Positions 1 through 9,513 are shown, numbered from the stretch's first letter. The stretch is DNA of 64,000 nucleotides from Carboxylicivirga taeanensis (GCF_051851475.1 NZ_JBPUSJ010000012.1:62001-126000), one strand, 5' to 3'. Notes: generated by a model not told the origin, from the sequence alone. Translations and numbers: made by a program.

Positions 1-513
1 ATGGGTACACGGGGAGCCGACCGTAAAGCGGCTGATTTAATTGGCAGCGTAACGGCCGAGGTGATGGAAAACGCCAAAGTGCCTGTTTTAGCCATTCCCG
101 AGAACTTTGAATACACCGGTTTGGGAGCTCTGAAAAACATACTTTATGCGACTGATTTTCAGGAGGCCGATTTCAAATCGTTGCAAAAACTCGAAAAATT
201 AATTCGCCCATTAGATATGATGGTCACCTGTGGTCATGTAAGCTCAAAAGAGCATTCACAGTGGGATGAGGTGAGAATGACAGGCCTGAAGGAGCACATA
301 AAGGCCAACTACGATGAAAAACTGGTGAAATGCGATTTAATTGAGCACGAAGATTTATTTGTGGGGCTCGAAGGCTATGTAAGAGATAACCAAATTGATA
401 TGCTCTCGTTTACCCGAAGACGCAGAAATCTGATTAGTCGTATTATTAACCCGAATCTGGCCAAAAAAATGTTGTTCCATTCTACCACGCCATTATTAGT
501 ATTTAACGATTAA
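1..513 (+). CDS. Universal stress protein (UspA family), 5' end outside window
   Basis: C-terminal 170 residues of a tandem-Usp protein; the window begins inside the gene, so the ATG at base 1 is probably an internal Met. Residues 2-16 show the ATP-binding signature G-x2-G-x9-G-S that closes the first Usp domain. A second Usp domain starts near residue 44 (LKNILYATDF) and ends with the usual hydrophobic strand (TTPLLVF). In this second domain the glycine signature is replaced by an arginine-rich stretch near residue 138, so ATP binding there is probably lost. Usp proteins are cytoplasmic nucleotide-binding stress proteins; the exact role here cannot be told. Confidence 0.85.
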   Translation: MGTRGADRKAADLIGSVTAEVMENAKVPVLAIPENFEYTGLGALKNILYATDFQEADFKSLQKLEKLIRPLDMMVTCGHVSSKEHSQWDEVRMTGLKEHIKANYDEKLVKCDLIEHEDLFVGLEGYVRDNQIDMLSFTRRRRNLISRIINPNLAKKMLFHSTTPLLVFND

Positions 514-548
514 TTTTCTAATTTTAGGCAAACCAAATTGCCTGGAGT

Positions 549-1451
549 GTGAAACAATTATGTACAATATATCCTAAGGCCGGCTTACTGATAGCCGGCC
601 TTCTGCTGCATTGTACTTTGGTTGTCGCACAATACCCTGTAAGTGGTGAAATACTTGAGGTGGGAGGGGATTACAGTGATGTCAGGGTTGAGTTAAGAAG
701 TAACAGGCAACAAAGTAGTATCCCAATCTCTGCAAACGGGATGTTTTTTGCGTCATTGGATTGGAACACAACCTATACATTTTCATTTTTCAAAGAGGGC
801 TATGTATCTAAGGTAATTGAGTTTGCCACGCATTTGCCCCAAGGCGTCTCGGCATCAAATATTGAGCCTTACCACATGCCGGTGCGTTTGTTTAAAATGT
901 TTGATGGGGTCGATACTGTTTTTTTTAAGAATCCGGTTGCTAAAATACGCTACGATGAAGCTAAACCCAGAGCAAATGGGCGTGTTGGTGATTTTTCTGA
1001 TGATCGGGATTACTCCTTAAAAGTGAAATACCGGGTGGAGCAAATGCGCCAGCAGGGAAAACGCCCAAATAACGTCAAACAAACTGTGAAGAGCAGCAAT
1101 GAGGCAAATCTGCCGCAGCAGACAGCTGCACTTGAAAAAGAAGTACCAAAGCGTGCCCTTACTGAAGATGTGCCCCAAGCAACCGTTAGTGATCCAGAAA
1201 GGGTACCACCCTTAAAAGAATCCTATCCTGATGGGGAGCATAACGAAAAGTTTACGTTTAAGAATCGGACGGTTCTGAGAACGATCTTTGTTGCAGATAA
1301 CCTATACCGTGTTTTTTTGTCTGTCAAACACAATTGGGGCGGACACTATTATTTTATTAATGAAACAACAAGCGGTTACCGCTGTATTTCTAAAGAAACA
1401 TACGAGAATTCAATTGAAACATGTAGAACTAAATTGACGAACAATAAATGA
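549..1451 (+). CDS. Secreted protein with a beta-sandwich (carboxypeptidase regulatory-like) N-terminal domain
   Basis: 300 residues from a GTG start; no better ATG precedes the signal peptide (residues 1-27, hydrophobic core then a VAQ end). Residues 30-100 resemble the beta-sandwich domains common in Bacteroidota envelope proteins, with a strand pattern ending in YTFSFFKEGYVSKVIEF. Residues 130-220 are polar, rich in K, Q and P and probably disordered; the C-terminal 60 residues form a separate conserved-looking segment with many aromatic residues. Its stop codon overlaps the start of the threonine aldolase gene (ATGA), so the two are likely co-transcribed. The function is not recognised. 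Confidence 0.6.
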   Translation: MKQLCTIYPKAGLLIAGLLLHCTLVVAQYPVSGEILEVGGDYSDVRVELRSNRQQSSIPISANGMFFASLDWNTTYTFSFFKEGYVSKVIEFATHLPQGVSASNIEPYHMPVRLFKMFDGVDTVFFKNPVAKIRYDEAKPRANGRVGDFSDDRDYSLKVKYRVEQMRQQGKRPNNVKQTVKSSNEANLPQQTAALEKEVPKRALTEDVPQATVSDPERVPPLKESYPDGEHNEKFTFKNRTVLRTIFVADNLYRVFLSVKHNWGGHYYFINETTSGYRCISKETYENSIETCRTKLTNNK

Positions 1452-2479
1452 GCTATATAAGAGGTTTTGCCAGCGATAATAATGCCAGCGTGCACCCCGA
1501 GGTGCTGAAGGCGATGGCTGATGTTAATGACGGACATGCGGTTGGTTATGGTGGTGATAAGGTAACCGAAAAGGCACAGGCCCTGTTTAAGCAGGTGTTT
1601 GGTGAAGCAACAGAAACATTTTTCGTATACAATGGTACGGGTGCCAACGTAATTGCCATTCAGGCCTTAACCCAGTCGTTTAATGCAGTTGTTTGTGCCA
1701 AAACGGCTCATATAAATGTTGATGAGTGTGGTGCTCCCGAAAAATTATCAGGTTGCAAGTTATTGCCCATTGAATCGGTCGATGGTAAAATAACAATTGA
1801 GCAGATTAAAAAATATATGCACGGTTTTGGTTTTGAGCACCATTCGCAGCCCAAATTGGTTTCAATAACGCAGGCTACCGAACTAGGTACTATTTATACG
1901 GTTGAGGAAGTTAAAGCCATAGCCGATTATGTGCATAGCAAGGGCTTATACCTGCACATGGATGGAGCGCGAATTGCTAATGCGGCGGCAGCTTTAGACT
2001 GCTCGCTGGCCGAAACATCGATTGCAGCTGGGGTAGATGTGCTGTCGTTTGGGGGCACAAAAAATGGGCTTATGTTTGGAGAAGCAATCGTATTTGCCAA
2101 TGCCGATTTGGCCCGAAATGTGAGGTATATCCGCAAACAATCTACGCAGTTGCATTCCAAAATGCGTTACATAGCTGCCCAGTTTATCGCTCTTCTCGAA
2201 GGTGATTTATGGAAAGATAATGCGCTGCATGCCAATAAAATGGCCCGTTTGCTTGCAGAACAGGTGCAGAGTGTTGCAGGTGTTGAAATCACACAAAAAG
2301 TGGAGTCTAATGGGGTGTTCGTCACTATTCCCCGGGAAATCATTGCTCCTTTACAGAATGAGTTTTTCTTTTATGTATGGGATGAGCACCATGCTGAAGT
2401 GCGCTGGATGACTTCCTTTGACACAAAAGAAGAGGACATTAATGCATTTGTTAATACCCTTAAACGCCTGATGCAATAG
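1448..2479 (+). CDS. ltaE: Low-specificity L-threonine aldolase
   Basis: 343-residue PLP enzyme of the threonine aldolase/beta-eliminating lyase family, which cleaves L-threonine and allo-threonine to glycine and acetaldehyde in the cytoplasm. The PLP lysine is Lys205 in SFGGTKNG, and the aspartate contacting the pyridine nitrogen is Asp172 in HMDGARIANA. The N-terminus SDNNASVHPEVLKAM is typical of the family and the length is normal. It overlaps the upstream gene by 4 bp, and its TAG stop shares a base with the GTG of the rhomboid gene, so translation of this cluster is probably coupled. Confidence 0.9.
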   Translation: MSYIRGFASDNNASVHPEVLKAMADVNDGHAVGYGGDKVTEKAQALFKQVFGEATETFFVYNGTGANVIAIQALTQSFNAVVCAKTAHINVDECGAPEKLSGCKLLPIESVDGKITIEQIKKYMHGFGFEHHSQPKLVSITQATELGTIYTVEEVKAIADYVHSKGLYLHMDGARIANAAAALDCSLAETSIAAGVDVLSFGGTKNGLMFGEAIVFANADLARNVRYIRKQSTQLHSKMRYIAAQFIALLEGDLWKDNALHANKMARLLAEQVQSVAGVEITQKVESNGVFVTIPREIIAPLQNEFFFYVWDEHHAEVRWMTSFDTKEEDINAFVNTLKRLMQ

Positions 2480-3141
2480 TGACAAAATTATCCGACATAG
2501 AGTTACGAAAGATTAAAACGGCCACGGTCATTCCGATCTTTTTTTTGATTATCACTTTTTCGCTCAAGCTGATTGAATCTTTGGAAGGCTTTAGTTTTGT
2601 TGAATGGGGCATAAAGCCATTATCGCTCGAAGGTTTGGGAGGAATTATCCTGGCACCACTGGTGCACGCAGACTGGGAACACTTTTTTGCCAATGCCGTT
2701 CCGTTATTTGTGTTAGGAGCAGCCCTGTTTTACTTCTACCGCGGCATAGCCGTTAAAGTGTTTATATTAGTTTATCTATTGACAGGTTTATGGGTTTGGC
2801 TGGGCGGACGCGATGCCTGGCACATTGGTGCCAGTGGAGTTATCTATGGGTTGGCAGCTTTTTTAGTGGTGGGTGGTTTTATTCGTAATTACATACCACT
2901 AATGGCTATTTCTCTGATGGTGATATTTTTGTATGGAGGTATGATTTGGGGAATATTTCCCTTTAAATGGGATGTTCCGTATTCTTGGGAATCGCATTTG
3001 TGGGGATCGGTGGCGGGTGCTTTACTGGCGATTATTTTTCGCAATAAAGGGCCTCAAAAACCGGTTAAAGAATGGCCCGACGAAGAGTATGAATATCCGT
3101 TTTGGGAAGTAGATAATACCAATAAAGAACACACGGATTAA
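2479..3141 (+). CDS. Rhomboid family intramembrane serine protease
   Basis: 220 residues with about six hydrophobic segments between residues 15 and 195. The catalytic serine is Ser119 in the GASG motif and the partner histidine is His173 in SHLWGSVAG; the loop motif HADWEHFFANAVPL also fits rhomboids. These proteases cut transmembrane substrates inside the membrane. Translation starts at GTG 2479, overlapping the previous stop, with no in-frame ATG that keeps the first membrane segment. The short C-terminal tail is acidic (WPDEEYEYPFWE). The substrate is unknown. Confidence 0.88.
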   Translation: MTKLSDIELRKIKTATVIPIFFLIITFSLKLIESLEGFSFVEWGIKPLSLEGLGGIILAPLVHADWEHFFANAVPLFVLGAALFYFYRGIAVKVFILVYLLTGLWVWLGGRDAWHIGASGVIYGLAAFLVVGGFIRNYIPLMAISLMVIFLYGGMIWGIFPFKWDVPYSWESHLWGSVAGALLAIIFRNKGPQKPVKEWPDEEYEYPFWEVDNTNKEHTD

Positions 3142-3143
3142 TT

Positions 3144-3716
3144 ATGCGCCTTTTTGTTGCAATTGATTTTTCAGATAAAGCGAACGAACTGCGAGCCATG
3201 CAGAAACCATTGTGCACCGTTAAGTGCAGGTTGGTAGCATCATTTCATCTTACCCTAAAATTTATTGGGGAGGTGGACGAACAGGCCTGCCAGCGAATCA
3301 AAAGGCAGCTTAGCAAGGTTTCGGCCAGTAGTTTTAGCTTGAAAACGAGTCGGCTGGGTAGTTTTAAGTCTTATAGTCAGAAAGCAATATGGTGCGGGGT
3401 TCAAGAGTCTGTGGCCTTGTCTCAACTGCAAAGCAAAATTGAGACCGTATTGGCAGATATGCCTTATCGTTCATCTGGCTTTAAGCCACATATTACATTG
3501 GCCCGAATCAAGCATCCGCATAAACTATCCATTAAAGATCGGGAACTCATATCTGAAGCAATGGAGAAGGAGTTTTGCTCAAGCAGTCTGGAGGTCAGCC
3601 GGTTTTTGCTACTGGAGAGTGTATTAAGTCCTCAAGGGCCTCAATACAGACAGTTGCAGGCTTATCCGTTGAGCGGAGTTTGGAGAGATGATGATGGGCC
3701 GGAGGAGGGCGATTAG
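3144..3716 (+). CDS. thpR: RNA 2',3'-cyclic phosphodiesterase (2H family)
   Basis: 190 residues with the two HxTx signatures of the 2H phosphoesterase superfamily: His35-Leu-Thr-Leu and His116-Ile-Thr-Leu. The N-terminus MRLFVAIDFSD is characteristic of ThpR/LigT. Family members hydrolyse 2',3'-cyclic phosphodiester ends of RNA and can join 2'-5' linkages. The gene follows the rhomboid gene by 2 bp and ends the four-gene run. The C-terminus (DDDGPEEGD) is acidic and probably disordered. Confidence 0.88.
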   Translation: MRLFVAIDFSDKANELRAMQKPLCTVKCRLVASFHLTLKFIGEVDEQACQRIKRQLSKVSASSFSLKTSRLGSFKSYSQKAIWCGVQESVALSQLQSKIETVLADMPYRSSGFKPHITLARIKHPHKLSIKDRELISEAMEKEFCSSSLEVSRFLLLESVLSPQGPQYRQLQAYPLSGVWRDDDGPEEGD

Positions 3717-3906
3717 GTTCCATAGTTAATTTGTTATTTTGTTTGATACAAAAGTGAAGTGTTTTATTCAGGACTCAAAAACAATTCAATATCCGCTCTC
3801 TCTTTATCTATGTATACAGCATGTGGCTATAAAATGAGAGAATTGGATGTTGATTGATAAATAACCATCGTTCATTGAAAAGAAAATTCAATAATCGTAA
3901 AACAGC

Positions 3907-3914
3907 TATTTTTG
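3907..3914 (+). promoter_or_regulatory. Bacteroidota -7 promoter box, possibly giving a leaderless mRNA
   Basis: TATTTTTG matches the TAnnTTTG box of the Bacteroidota housekeeping sigma factor. It ends only 4 nt before the ATG of the sensor kinase at 3919, so transcription from it would start at or next to the start codon. No clear -33 TTTG at the usual distance was picked out. Confidence 0.4.
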
Positions 3915-3918
3915 CAGC

Positions 3919-5040
3919 ATGATTAAATGGGCACGATTAAAGCGTAAGGAAGTACTTGTGCATCTGGGATGGTGGATAGCCTATGGCCTGCTGTTATCTT
4001 ACCTGCCACTTATTATTATGGACACATTTACAGCCATCGTATTTGTGTTTCGTACTTTGGTGGTGAGTGCAGCTATTTTTTATATAAATGCCTATTGGCT
4101 GCTGCCAAGGTACATTGCAAAAGGAGCTTATGCGAAATATGTATTAGGAATGGGGCTAACGCTTTTGACCATTGCGTTTGCCTACCACACCACGGGCGCT
4201 CACATGGGTATTAAATCTATGAAAGACCTGCGGAATGATGAAAAATGGGAGCGGGCCATTGAGCAGGACCGCTTTTTAAAGGATCATAAAGATTTGATAT
4301 TAAAAAAAGAGCCACCAAGGTTTAAAGACAGGCGCTTTTTAGGCTTCAACATGATGGGGGTGCCCTCTTTTATTGCCATGCTGTTTATTAGCACACTTTT
4401 TTGGATTTACAGCGATTCGCGAAAACGAAAGCAGCACGAATTGAGTCTGGTAAACCAAAACCTGGTGAATGAGATGAAGTTTCTGAAGTCGCAAATGAAC
4501 CCACACTTTTTATTCAATGCTCTGAACAACATCTATAGTTTATCCATGCTCCACTCGGTAAAAACACCAGAGATGGTGCTAAAGCTTTCGGCCATGTTAA
4601 GGTATGTGCTTTACGAGTCGGAAGATGTAAAAGTAAAACTGGGTAAAGAGGTGGATTACATAAAAAACTTCATCGAGTTTCAGCGCATAAAAATAGAGGG
4701 AATTCCCAATGTTCATGTAGATATAGACAGGGCCGACCGCATGAAAATGATTGAACCCATGCTGCTCATTCCCTTTGTGGAAAACAGCTTTAAGCACAGC
4801 AAGATTGAAGATACCGAGAACGGATGGATATCAATGCTGCTCACCACCGACGATGAAAACATCTACTTTGAAATAGCCAATAGCGTGCCCAAAACAAAGA
4901 TTGCTGCTGATAAGAATAGTGGTATTGGAGTCGAGAATGTGAAAAGGAGACTGAAATATTTATACCCCAATAAGCATGCTATCAGCATTGATATTGATGA
5001 AGTATCCTATCGCCTTAACCTTAAAATTAATACCGTATGA
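3919..5040 (+). CDS. LytS/YehU-type sensor histidine kinase (His_kinase family)
   Basis: 373 residues. Hydrophobic segments lie near residues 12-35, 38-60, 75-95 and 148-165, giving a short membrane sensor without a large periplasmic domain. The phosphoacceptor is His196 in QMNPHFLFNALNNIYSL, the hallmark of the LytS subfamily. The ATPase part shows the N-box FVENSFKHS and the G-box GIGVENVKRRL. It overlaps the response regulator gene by 4 bp (ATGA), so the pair forms one two-component system. The signal sensed is unknown. Confidence 0.92.
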   Translation: MIKWARLKRKEVLVHLGWWIAYGLLLSYLPLIIMDTFTAIVFVFRTLVVSAAIFYINAYWLLPRYIAKGAYAKYVLGMGLTLLTIAFAYHTTGAHMGIKSMKDLRNDEKWERAIEQDRFLKDHKDLILKKEPPRFKDRRFLGFNMMGVPSFIAMLFISTLFWIYSDSRKRKQHELSLVNQNLVNEMKFLKSQMNPHFLFNALNNIYSLSMLHSVKTPEMVLKLSAMLRYVLYESEDVKVKLGKEVDYIKNFIEFQRIKIEGIPNVHVDIDRADRMKMIEPMLLIPFVENSFKHSKIEDTENGWISMLLTTDDENIYFEIANSVPKTKIAADKNSGIGVENVKRRLKYLYPNKHAISIDIDEVSYRLNLKINTV

Positions 5041-5762
5041 AAGTCAAATGCATCATTATAGATGACGAGTTTCCGGCTCGTGAACTTCTGCAAAATTTTA
5101 TTGCCAAATTTGCTCACCTGGAGTTAGTAGGGAGTTATAAATCAGCGCTGGAAGCCATGAGTGTTATCCAAAACGAAGATATTGATCTGATGTTTCTGGA
5201 TATACAAATGCCCGATATTACAGGGATTGATTTTTTAAAGACCCTCACGAAAAAGCCGCTGGTGGTATTTACAACGGCGTATGAAGAGTATGCAGTAGAA
5301 GGATACAAACTGGATGTGCTCGATTACCTGGTGAAACCCTTCTCTTTTGAGCGGTTCATGCACACCATTAACAAGGTCGGCGATCGCTTATCCTACAAGC
5401 ATGTTGTGAGCGATTTTCAAACATTGCCACCAAAGCCCGAGACCAAAAATTTTATGATGGTAAAAGCAGACCATAAAATTTATCGCATCAAGTTTAAGGA
5501 CATCCTCTATATTGAGGGTTTACGTGAATATGTGACCTTCTTTTGTGTGAACGAGAAAATTGTTTCACTGGAGTCTTTACGTAACCTGGAGCAGCAGCTT
5601 GAAAAACATGGGTTTATGCGAGTGCATAAGTCCTATATCGTTAATATCGAAAGGATTGTTGCTTTTTATGGAAATCAGTTAAAGTTGGATAAGGTTCAGA
5701 AATACATCCCCATTGGAAAATCGTTTAAGGAAGTGGTTAATAAGCGACTAGTTAATAGTTAA
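5037..5762 (+). CDS. LytTR-family response regulator
   Basis: 241 residues. The receiver domain covers residues 1-120, with acidic pocket Asp9/Asp10, phosphoacceptor Asp55 in LMFLDIQMPD and the conserved Lys100 in YLVKPF. The LytTR DNA-binding domain occupies about residues 145-238 (FMMVKADHKIYRIKFKDI and the RVHKSYIVNI segment). It is the cognate output of the upstream histidine kinase. LytTR regulators bind paired direct repeats upstream of their targets; no such target can be named here. Confidence 0.93.
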   Translation: MKVKCIIIDDEFPARELLQNFIAKFAHLELVGSYKSALEAMSVIQNEDIDLMFLDIQMPDITGIDFLKTLTKKPLVVFTTAYEEYAVEGYKLDVLDYLVKPFSFERFMHTINKVGDRLSYKHVVSDFQTLPPKPETKNFMMVKADHKIYRIKFKDILYIEGLREYVTFFCVNEKIVSLESLRNLEQQLEKHGFMRVHKSYIVNIERIVAFYGNQLKLDKVQKYIPIGKSFKEVVNKRLVNS

Positions 5763-5820
5763 GTATATTTTTTTGGAGAGCGCACATGCTATTTGTGGGC
5801 CTATATGTTAGCATTTTTCC

Positions 5821-5828
5821 TATTTTTG
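5821..5828 (+). promoter_or_regulatory. Bacteroidota -7 promoter box upstream of fhs
   Basis: TATTTTTG, a match to TAnnTTTG, lies about 67 nt upstream of the fhs ATG. It is the only good box in the 130-bp gap between the LytTR gene and fhs. Confidence 0.4.
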
Positions 5829-5894
5829 CCAGCTCAATTGATGGCCTGCAACTTGTTGTTGGTTTAACAAGTATCAAATAAAACAATAGGATAG

Positions 5895-7595
5895 ATGAGT
5901 AACCCGATTGACAATACCCAAGCGGTAAAAAGTGATTTAGAAATAGCTCAGAGTGCTCAAATGCAGCATATTTCTCAGGTGGCTGCAAAACTAAATATTG
6001 CAGAGGACGATCTGGAGCTGTATGGAAAGTATAAGGCAAAACTCCCTTTAAAATTGATTGATGAGAGCAAGGTAAACAGCAATAATCTGATTTTAGTAAC
6101 TGCTTTAACACCTACACCTGCCGGAGAAGGGAAAACAACCATTTCTATTGGTTTAACTGAGGGATTGAACAAAATTGGGAAACAGGCGACTGCTGTTTTG
6201 AGGGAGCCTTCACTGGGCCCTGTTTTTGGTATCAAAGGCGGTGCTGCAGGAGGCGGACATGCACAGGTGGTGCCAATGGAAGACATCAACCTGCATTTTA
6301 CCGGCGATTTTTCAGCTATTGAAAAGGCCAACAACCTGCTTGCTGCTTTAATTGATAATAATATTCAGAGTAAAACTCGAAATTTAAATATTGATCCACG
6401 CACCGTGATTTGGAAACGTGTGATTGATATGAACGATCGTACATTACGCGATATTGTAATAGGTCTTGGTGGCACTCCCAACGGCATTCCTCGCCAGGAT
6501 GGGTTCAACATTACCGCGGCATCGGAAATCATGGCTATTTTGTGCATGTCCAACGATATTACCGACTTAAAAAAGCGTTTAGGAAACATATTTGTGGGTT
6601 ATACTTTTGATAAGAAGCCGGTTTATGCCCGCGATTTAAACGCACAGGGAGCCATGGCTTTATTATTAAAGGATGCCATAAAACCAAACTTGGTGCAAAC
6701 ACTGGAAGGAAATCCAGCCATTATTCATGGTGGACCGTTTGCTAATATTGCCCAGGGTACCAACACCATTGTTGCCACTAAAATGGGACTGTCGCTATCG
6801 GATTATGTAGTGACAGAGGCCGGATTTGGAGCTGATTTAGGCGCCGAAAAGTTCCTAAATATTAAGTGTGTAGCGGGTGGTTTAAAGCCCAAAGCAATGG
6901 TTATTGTGGCTACAATTAGGGCTTTGCGCCACCATGGCGGCGCGCCTGCTGATGAGCTGAACACACCAAGTACCGAGCGCCTTAAAAAGGGGTTTGAAAA
7001 TCTGGCTAAGCACATCGAAAATGCACAGAAGTTCGGACTCAACCCAGTGGTTTCGATCAACAACTTTATTTCTGATACAGAAGAAGAAGTGGTTTTACTT
7101 CAGTCGCTGTGTGCCGATTTGGGCGTGAAGGCTATCCCAACTAAAGCCTGGGCAATGGGCGGCGATGGAGCAATGGCTTTGGCTCAAGCGGTGGTGGAAG
7201 AGACAGAAGCCAACAAAAACAATTTTAAGCCATTGTATGATCATAATCTGGGGGTTAAAGAAAAAATAGAGACCATTGCCCGTGAAATATATGGAGCCGA
7301 TGGTGTTGATTTCTCCAAGCAGGCTTTGGCGGACATCAAAAAAATAGAAAGCCTTGAGCTGGATAAGTTACCGATATGTATGGCTAAAACTCAGAAGTCA
7401 TTCTCCGATAACGAAAAGCTGATTGGACGACCTAAAGGGTTTACGGTAACCGTGCGTGAGTTCGAAATTGCAGCAGGTGCCGGTTTTATCATTCCTATCT
7501 TGGGTAAGATGATGCGCATGCCTGGCTTACCTTCTGTGCCGGCATCAGAAGGCATGGATATTGATGAAAATGGCGTTATTACTGGCTTGTCATAA
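5895..7595 (+). CDS. fhs: Formate--tetrahydrofolate ligase
   Basis: 566 residues, the family's usual length. The enzyme uses ATP to join formate to tetrahydrofolate, giving 10-formyl-THF for one-carbon metabolism. The nucleotide-binding loop is TPTPAGEGKTT at residues 72-82, and the downstream glycine-rich GIKGGAAGGGHAQVVPMEDINLHF region is almost invariant in the family. The C-terminus (MRMPGLPSVPASEGMDID) is also typical. It is a single gene with its own promoter box and a strong terminator. Confidence 0.97.
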   Translation: MSNPIDNTQAVKSDLEIAQSAQMQHISQVAAKLNIAEDDLELYGKYKAKLPLKLIDESKVNSNNLILVTALTPTPAGEGKTTISIGLTEGLNKIGKQATAVLREPSLGPVFGIKGGAAGGGHAQVVPMEDINLHFTGDFSAIEKANNLLAALIDNNIQSKTRNLNIDPRTVIWKRVIDMNDRTLRDIVIGLGGTPNGIPRQDGFNITAASEIMAILCMSNDITDLKKRLGNIFVGYTFDKKPVYARDLNAQGAMALLLKDAIKPNLVQTLEGNPAIIHGGPFANIAQGTNTIVATKMGLSLSDYVVTEAGFGADLGAEKFLNIKCVAGGLKPKAMVIVATIRALRHHGGAPADELNTPSTERLKKGFENLAKHIENAQKFGLNPVVSINNFISDTEEEVVLLQSLCADLGVKAIPTKAWAMGGDGAMALAQAVVEETEANKNNFKPLYDHNLGVKEKIETIAREIYGADGVDFSKQALADIKKIESLELDKLPICMAKTQKSFSDNEKLIGRPKGFTVTVREFEIAAGAGFIIPILGKMMRMPGLPSVPASEGMDIDENGVITGLS

Positions 7596-7616
7596 AAACA
7601 AACTACCTATAAAAGC

Positions 7617-7646
7617 AAAAAACCTCGCCTGAAAGCGAGGTTTTTT
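7617..7646. terminator. Bidirectional intrinsic terminator between fhs and the C69 dipeptidase
   Basis: Hairpin AAAAAACCTCGC, 6-nt loop, GCGAGGTTTTTT. It has flanking A- and T-runs and lies between two convergent genes, so it can serve both strands. Confidence 0.9.
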
Positions 7647-7664
7647 GTTATACCTTTCTAAAGT

Positions 7665-9326
7665 TTATTCCTCAGTAGGGAGCTCTCTTAATTTAAGGTG
7701 TTCACCGGCATCTTTAACAATTGTGCGGTAGTACTCCTGCGAGTAGCCAGGGAATTTGGCGTGCGCGGGATTACCATGCTCATTGCGCTTAAACACGCCG
7801 TTTTCTTCTTCATGCAGGTTACCATCGTTGTATTTCACCAACAGGAACTCACCTAGCTTGCGCCATCTTTCAGTTACCAGCTCAGCCTGGTTAATCGAAA
7901 AATCAGTTAAAAACTGGCGGGCCAGTTCCGGGTTCTGATCGTACAAGGCTTTAGCAGACTGGTCTATTGCTGTGGTGTATGATGTTAAGTTATCTTCCAG
8001 TTCTTTTTGAACCTTTTTTATATCCTCAATCATGTGGCTGTAGCGGCCATATGCCTGGTTACTTACAAAGGTGAATACCCAGAATGATGAATCCCAGGTG
8101 AAGTTAAGCAGGTCACCTGTGCCTTGAGCCAAACACTTAGGTACGTCTGTCATACCTGCATACATCGGCATATAAACGCTTGAAGCGGCATCATCCACAC
8201 CAAACCATAGGATACCACCAATGTGGTTGGGCAGCCAGTTGCGCATTTGAGCTACAAACGAAAAACCGGTTTGCTGCGTCGCAATCGCACGCTCATTAAA
8301 GAATTTTTCACCATCTACTTCCCAGGTTAAAGGGCGGAAGCGGTAAGGCTTGCTGTAAGGACCGGCACCGGCATCTTTCGTCATATCAAGCGGCGTTCCT
8401 TCATAGTGGTCGCGCATAATATTCATCACATCGCGGTGCGATATTTTCCTGTCCGGCTTGATGTAAAGGGGCATACGGTCGAGAGAGTTACCTAAAGCAT
8501 AGTCTACATATTCGCCCATTTCGGCCGGGTTCATAATGTTGAATGCGCTCCATACACGTGCATCGCAAAAGCGAACAGCTCCAAAGTCAAGTGGGGCATA
8601 GGCATCGGCAAAGCTAAAATCTTTGTTTTTTCCATCAAAGTAGCCTTTTTCTCTGGCAAAGGAAATAACATCTTCTGAGTACAGGCAGTTTTCCTTGTCT
8701 TTTAAAGGGAAAGTAGTGATGCGGGCCTGATTGGCGTGAGCCGATACGTATCCGTCAGGAATTTTAACGGCTACCCATACAGCACCTTTGTTATTTTCAC
8801 CTTTACCAATCATCTCCATTACCCAAACTTCGTCTTTGTCAACAATAGAGAAGGATTCGCCAGAGCTGTAATAGCCATGCTCAGCTACCAGGTCAGTCAT
8901 CACCTGAATGGCTTCGCGAGCAGTTTTGGCGCGCTGAAGCGTGATGTATATAAGGCTTCCATAATCAATTAACCCATTCTTGTCCTTCAATTCAGGTCGT
9001 CCGCCAAAGGTTGTTTCAGCAATGGTGAGCTGGTGCTCGTTCATGTTACCAATTACCGTGTAAGTTTGACTTACTTGTGGTATCTCCCCCAGGTATTTAC
9101 CAGTATCCCATTCATGCACCTTTAGCATTGTTCCGGCTTCGTAGGTGGCGGCCGGCCAAAAGTAAAGTTCGCCATATAAATCGTGCGAATCAGCCGCATA
9201 AGAAACCAATGTGGAACCATCTGTTGAGGCATTTTTTGTGACCAAAATATTGGTACAGGCATTGGCAGGTGTCATGTGTAGCAACATGGCCGCAACTCCC
9301 ATCAATGCAATTAATCTTTTCATCAT
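7665..9326 (-). CDS. C69 family dipeptidase, secreted
   Basis: 553 residues. A signal peptide covers residues 1-23 (ends TPANA) and the mature protein starts with Cys24 in CTNILVTKNASTDGS; in this N-terminal-nucleophile family the exposed Cys is the catalytic residue after cleavage. Family members hydrolyse dipeptides, here probably in the periplasm. The middle segment GESFSIVDKDEVWVMEM and the C-terminal helical region fit peptidase_C69. It is transcribed convergently to fhs. A promoter box TATATTTG lies on the minus strand at 9371-9364, about 38 nt before the start. Confidence 0.92.
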   Translation of the reverse strand: MMKRLIALMGVAAMLLHMTPANACTNILVTKNASTDGSTLVSYAADSHDLYGELYFWPAATYEAGTMLKVHEWDTGKYLGEIPQVSQTYTVIGNMNEHQLTIAETTFGGRPELKDKNGLIDYGSLIYITLQRAKTAREAIQVMTDLVAEHGYYSSGESFSIVDKDEVWVMEMIGKGENNKGAVWVAVKIPDGYVSAHANQARITTFPLKDKENCLYSEDVISFAREKGYFDGKNKDFSFADAYAPLDFGAVRFCDARVWSAFNIMNPAEMGEYVDYALGNSLDRMPLYIKPDRKISHRDVMNIMRDHYEGTPLDMTKDAGAGPYSKPYRFRPLTWEVDGEKFFNERAIATQQTGFSFVAQMRNWLPNHIGGILWFGVDDAASSVYMPMYAGMTDVPKCLAQGTGDLLNFTWDSSFWVFTFVSNQAYGRYSHMIEDIKKVQKELEDNLTSYTTAIDQSAKALYDQNPELARQFLTDFSINQAELVTERWRKLGEFLLVKYNDGNLHEEENGVFKRNEHGNPAHAKFPGYSQEYYRTIVKDAGEHLKLRELPTEE

Positions 9327-9363
9327 ATCAATTGAATATTAAGTGAAAATATTTGTTCTGACA

Positions 9364-9371
9364 CAAATATA
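9364..9371 (-). promoter_or_regulatory. Promoter box of the C69 dipeptidase gene
   Basis: Minus-strand TATATTTG matches TAnnTTTG. A TTTG lies 17 bp further upstream, slightly closer than the usual 19-21 bp. Confidence 0.5.
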
Positions 9372-9513
9372 TAAAATCCCAACTATTACAAAGTGAGATT
9401 TGACAGGTTTCGACCCTTGCATTAAAAGCGGGTAGCTCTTAACATATTTCCTTAACTGCTTGCTATTTACTCCCATTTTTAGTTATTTGCACAAAGAGAT
9501 ACATTGGGGGAAG

